Positions 60,515-64,000 of a DNA stretch of 64,000 nucleotides are shown here, piece after piece (within the stretch, counting starts at the first letter, position 1; every line of letters starts with the position of its first letter). The notes under the pieces are model-generated. The model was not told the origin of the DNA. It searched no databases and worked only from the letters and a program-made list of their open reading frames with translations. The stretch covers positions 1 to 64,000 of the forward strand of contig CATNCP010000008.1 in the NCBI GenBank assembly GCA_950096615.1. Direction: 5' to 3'. The position numbers and the translations under genes are program-made. This DNA is from an uncultured Kangiella sp. GTDB lineage: Bacteria; Pseudomonadota; Gammaproteobacteria; Enterobacterales; Kangiellaceae.

Positions 60515-61975
60515 TCAACTTAACGCAGTAAATACCTTATCTCTTACTAGGTCTCTTGGTAAATTATTTTTTAATTTTTTACCGAGGTGTTTAGCCAAGC
60601 CTAAAGGCATGCCCTGATAAGTCACGATCACTTCTTTGTGTCGTGGTTGTTGATTGGGATGCTCTAGAAAGATATCTTTGCCCTGATAGTAATCACGAGC
60701 TTGCTCTGACGTTAATGCTATCGTTTGTTGCGTAAACTGTTGACCAAAACTTATGACGGCTTGGTGTTGCAGTTTAGGTCCATGTTTATTCAGCTCAAAA
60801 AGCTTGATACCAAAGCGGTTGAGTTTGAACTGTTGGTTGAGCGATTCCATAGAGTCATTGACCAACCATACTTCCTCATTTTTTCCGCGATTAGATTTGC
60901 TCTTTAATTCGCTTTTAAGAGTCGCAATATCCCAACCAAAGATATCGCAGTATGACTCCAATAGCTGGTAGGTTTTATGCGGCAACTCGCTGAACTTTTG
61001 GTACTTTGCATCACTAGGAGTTTGTTTTGTTGATTGCACCGTTTGGGACTTTTCAAAACAGGCGACAAAGAATCCCTCACAGTCATAAGTATTAGGATAA
61101 ACATGGAGGTATCCTTCCTCAGTGATGGCTTTGTCTGCGCCCTCAAATAAACCAGCGAGTGATTTTATCGAAATATCATCACCATAGTTTTGAAGTAAAT
61201 AACGACAGACATCTTGGTTTTCTTCTTTGGAGAGTGTGCAGGTGGAATAAACCAGTCGGCCGCCGGGCTTGAGCGCCTGGTAAGCGCTACAGATTAATTC
61301 TTTCTGCAAGTCAGAGATTGACTGCACTGATGCAATATCCCAGTTCGCCAAAGCTTGCTCATCTTTACGGACCGTGCCTTCGCCGCCACATGGAGCGTCG
61401 AGCAATATGGCATCGAAGAACTGCGGTGTTTTTTCTCCAAACAAACGACCATCGGCGTGACTTAACGCGGTATTTTTAACGCCACATCGTTGAAGGTTGT
61501 GATGCAAGCCCTTCAGCCGAGAAGAAGACAGTTCATTGGCGACTATGAGTCCCTGGTTATTCAGCTGGGCTGCGAGTTGTGTGGTCTTTGAGCCTGGTGC
61601 TGCCGCCAGATCGAGGAACGTCGAATTTTCTGAATAGCTAAAGTTATGTAATAACGCTTTTACGGGTAGCATCGAACTGGCTTCTTGAATATAGCACTGC
61701 CCTTGTAGGTGAGGTAACCAGTTGCCAAGATTGTCTGGCAGTGATTTTGTCGACTCGTCAACCCAAAAACCTTCATCGCACCATGGAATCTGAATGAGTT
61801 GATAACCTAAGCTTTCAAGTTCTAAGCGGAGTTTTTCTGGCGTAGAATTGAGTAAGTTAGCTCTGAGACTTTTTCGCAAAGGACGTTGGCAAGCTTCCAG
61901 AAACTCTTCGAGTGTAATCTGAGTTGGGAGCTGTTTTTCTATGTGTTGGATAAAGTCTGGTGAAATGTGAGCCAT
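60515..61975 (-). CDS. rsmF: 16S rRNA (cytosine-5) methyltransferase RsmF
   Basis: LDLAAAPGSKTTQLAAQL, LDAPCGGEGTVRKD, YSTCTLSKEEN; C-terminal RsmF-type extension. Confidence 0.93.
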   Translation of the reverse strand: MAHISPDFIQHIEKQLPTQITLEEFLEACQRPLRKSLRANLLNSTPEKLRLELESLGYQLIQIPWCDEGFWVDESTKSLPDNLGNWLPHLQGQCYIQEASSMLPVKALLHNFSYSENSTFLDLAAAPGSKTTQLAAQLNNQGLIVANELSSSRLKGLHHNLQRCGVKNTALSHADGRLFGEKTPQFFDAILLDAPCGGEGTVRKDEQALANWDIASVQSISDLQKELICSAYQALKPGGRLVYSTCTLSKEENQDVCRYLLQNYGDDISIKSLAGLFEGADKAITEEGYLHVYPNTYDCEGFFVACFEKSQTVQSTKQTPSDAKYQKFSELPHKTYQLLESYCDIFGWDIATLKSELKSKSNRGKNEEVWLVNDSMESLNQQFKLNRFGIKLFELNKHGPKLQHQAVISFGQQFTQQTIALTSEQARDYYQGKDIFLEHPNQQPRHKEVIVTYQGMPLGLAKHLGKKLKNNLPRDLVRDKVFTALS

Positions 61976-62001
61976 GTTAATTTCTCGTGCTACTGATACA
62001 G

Positions 62002-62028
62002 AAAAGGCACAGACGAGCTGTGCCTTTT
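62002..62028 (-). terminator. Terminator downstream of putA
   Basis: AAAAGGCACAG-ACGAG-CTGTGCCTTTT perfect 11-bp stem. Confidence 0.85.
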
Positions 62029-62050
62029 ACTGATTTTACCACAAGGGCAA

Positions 62051-64000
62051 CTATGAGTCTTTTTGCAAAAACTCAGGAGTAACGTCTTCGTCACCAAGCG
62101 AAAGCAAGGTTGCGTTACCGCCAATAGCCGCTGTGTTATTAGTACGAGTGTGTTCGGTTGCAAAGCGGTATAGGTAGAATGGACCACCTGCTTTCGGCCC
62201 CGTACCTGATAAACCTTGACCACCAAACGGCTGAACGCCTACGGTCGCGCCAATCATGTTACGGTTGATGTAAACGTTACCAACGCGTGCTCGCTTGTCG
62301 ATATACATGGCTGTCGCTTCGTTGCGAGAATGTACGCCCAGCGTTAAGCCGAAACCATAGTCGTTGATTTGGTCAATCACATTATCCAAGTCTTTCGCTT
62401 TATAGCGAACAATATGGACGATAGGGCCGAACCACTCCTGATCCAAATCGTTAATGTGATCAATTTCAAACGCTACTGGTGATAAGAAGCTACCGTGACC
62501 TTCCAAACCTTCTGGCATTGGCGTTTCAGCAATGAATTTACCTGCTGCTTTTAGTTCATCGATATGGCTCTGTAGTTCTTCGCGAGCGGCTACATCGATG
62601 ACTGGACCTACGTCTGTCGACAAGTCGGTAGGATTGCCTAAGCGTAGTTCTTGCATCGCGCCTGAAAGTACTTCGATGATTTTGTCCGCGATGTCTTCCT
62701 GTAAATATAAAACGCGAAGTGCTGAACAGCGCTGTCCCGCACTAGTAAAGGCTGAGTGGATAACATCTTCAACCACTTGCTCAGGTAGTGCTGAGCTGTC
62801 GACGATCATAGCGTTCTGACCGCCAGTCTCTGCAATTAGTGGTGACAACATGCCATCACGAGTTGCCAAGGTGCGGTTGATTGTATGAGCTGTGGTCGTA
62901 GAGCCTGTGAAAGCAACACCAGCAACTCGGTTATCCGACAAAATGACGTTACCTAATACAGAACCACGGATTGGAACAAACTGCAGAACGCTGGTTGGGA
63001 TACCCGCTTCATGCATGATTTGCACGGCGCGATACGCCACCAAAGTCGTTTGGTCTGCTGGCTTAGCGATAACTGTGTTACCCGCAACTAGCGCTGCAGC
63101 GACTTGGCCAATGAAAATAGCTAAAGGGAAGTTCCAAGGACTGATGCAAGCGAATACGCCGCGACCTTGAAGGTACAGGTCATTACTTTCGCCGGTAGGG
63201 CCTGGTAAATGAATTTCATGACCAAATTGGTTACGAGCGTTGTAAGCATAATAACGACAGAAGTCGATAGCTTCGCGAACTTCATCGATGCCGTCTTGAA
63301 CACTTTTACCACCATCGCGGCTACACAAGGCAATTAATTCGTGCTTATGTGCTTCTAAGGCGTCGGCGACATTATCAAGCAATGCAGAGCGCTGCTGAAC
63401 TGGCGTAACGTCCCAAGCGATAAAGTTTTCATGGGCGACGCTCAAAGCCTTAAGAGCTTGCTCTTCAGTGGCCTTATGAACCGTACCGACAGTATGGCTG
63501 TGGTCGTAAGGACAAATGACTTGCTCTTCGTTGCTGGTAAATTCTTGACCGTCAATGATTGGCTTTGCATGCCATTGGTTATCTAAGAAATGTTTGACCT
63601 GGTTCATAAAAGGCTCTATCTCACTATGAATATGTAAATTGGTACCGCTCGAATTTATACGCATTTCACCAAAGTCTTCGTACAGATGTGGTGGTAGCGG
63701 AATTCGATCATTGTGCAAGGTTTCGAAGCTTTTCAGCGTCTCACACGGATGTTCGACTAGTTCAGAAATAGCGGTATTTTCATCAACCAATTGATGTACA
63801 AAAGAAGTATTGGCACCATTTTCCAGTAGACGCCTTACGAGGTAAGGCAGCAAATCTTTATGATTGCCCACTGGAGCGTAAATTCGACAACTGATATCAG
63901 GGTACTGCTTTAGAACAAGATCATAAAGCGATTCGCCCATACCGTGTAAACGTTGGAATTCGAACTCACGATTACCGCCAGCCATATCGAGAATGCTGAA
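62051..64000 (-). CDS. putA: Bifunctional proline dehydrogenase/L-glutamate gamma-semialdehyde dehydrogenase, C-terminal part (truncated by window edge)
   Basis: PRODH C-terminal FQRLHGMGESLYD...RIYAPVGNHKDLLPYLVRRLLENGANTSFV, then ALDH domain (AETGGQNAMIVDSSALPEQVV, SAGQRCSALRVLY); frame stays open to 64000. Confidence 0.96.
   Translation of the reverse strand, partial: FSILDMAGGNREFEFQRLHGMGESLYDLVLKQYPDISCRIYAPVGNHKDLLPYLVRRLLENGANTSFVHQLVDENTAISELVEHPCETLKSFETLHNDRIPLPPHLYEDFGEMRINSSGTNLHIHSEIEPFMNQVKHFLDNQWHAKPIIDGQEFTSNEEQVICPYDHSHTVGTVHKATEEQALKALSVAHENFIAWDVTPVQQRSALLDNVADALEAHKHELIALCSRDGGKSVQDGIDEVREAIDFCRYYAYNARNQFGHEIHLPGPTGESNDLYLQGRGVFACISPWNFPLAIFIGQVAAALVAGNTVIAKPADQTTLVAYRAVQIMHEAGIPTSVLQFVPIRGSVLGNVILSDNRVAGVAFTGSTTTAHTINRTLATRDGMLSPLIAETGGQNAMIVDSSALPEQVVEDVIHSAFTSAGQRCSALRVLYLQEDIADKIIEVLSGAMQELRLGNPTDLSTDVGPVIDVAAREELQSHIDELKAAGKFIAETPMPEGLEGHGSFLSPVAFEIDHINDLDQEWFGPIVHIVRYKAKDLDNVIDQINDYGFGLTLGVHSRNEATAMYIDKRARVGNVYINRNMIGATVGVQPFGGQGLSGTGPKAGGPFYLYRFATEHTRTNNTAAIGGNATLLSLGDEDVTPEFLQKDS

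Noticed and set aside
61990-62226. 78-aa minus ORF between rsmF and putA
   Set aside because: Overlaps the putA 3' end and its terminator in another frame
1-64000. CRISPR arrays, prophage, transposons, rRNA operons
   Set aside because: No regularly spaced repeats, phage structural genes, transposase/integrase ORFs or rRNA-like stretches were seen

Overview
The window is a gene-dense chromosomal segment of a gammaproteobacterium; gene content and order suggest a marine Kangiella-like lineage (inference only). Most of it is conserved housekeeping synteny: mutM-rpmG-rpmB-radC-coaBC-algC-slmA-pyrE; lptD-surA-pdxA-rsmA; amgK-murU-djlA; purC; acnA; an RND pump; tRNA(CAU)-rpoD-dnaG-yqeY-rpsU; tsaD; plsY-folB-folK-folM; uppP-cca; gspAB; rsmF; and the C-terminal part of putA. 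The most interesting region is ~57.6-60.5 kb, a minus-strand operon. It encodes two paralogous ~112-aa secreted proteins with an internal beta-repeat-like duplication, conserved flanks and a diverged centre. It also encodes a third small exported protein and a large lipoprotein that looks CsgG/HfaB-like. I propose it as a candidate non-canonical curli-like (nucleation/secretion) or other surface-polymer system. A second notable point is an apparent dUTPase replacement: dut is absent from its usual place between coaBC and algC, and an all-alpha dimeric (Campylobacter/Leishmania-type) dUTPase is encoded at ~18.9 kb. No rRNA, CRISPR array, transposase or integrase was recognised. All family calls come from reading motifs and remembered family features; no database search was run.
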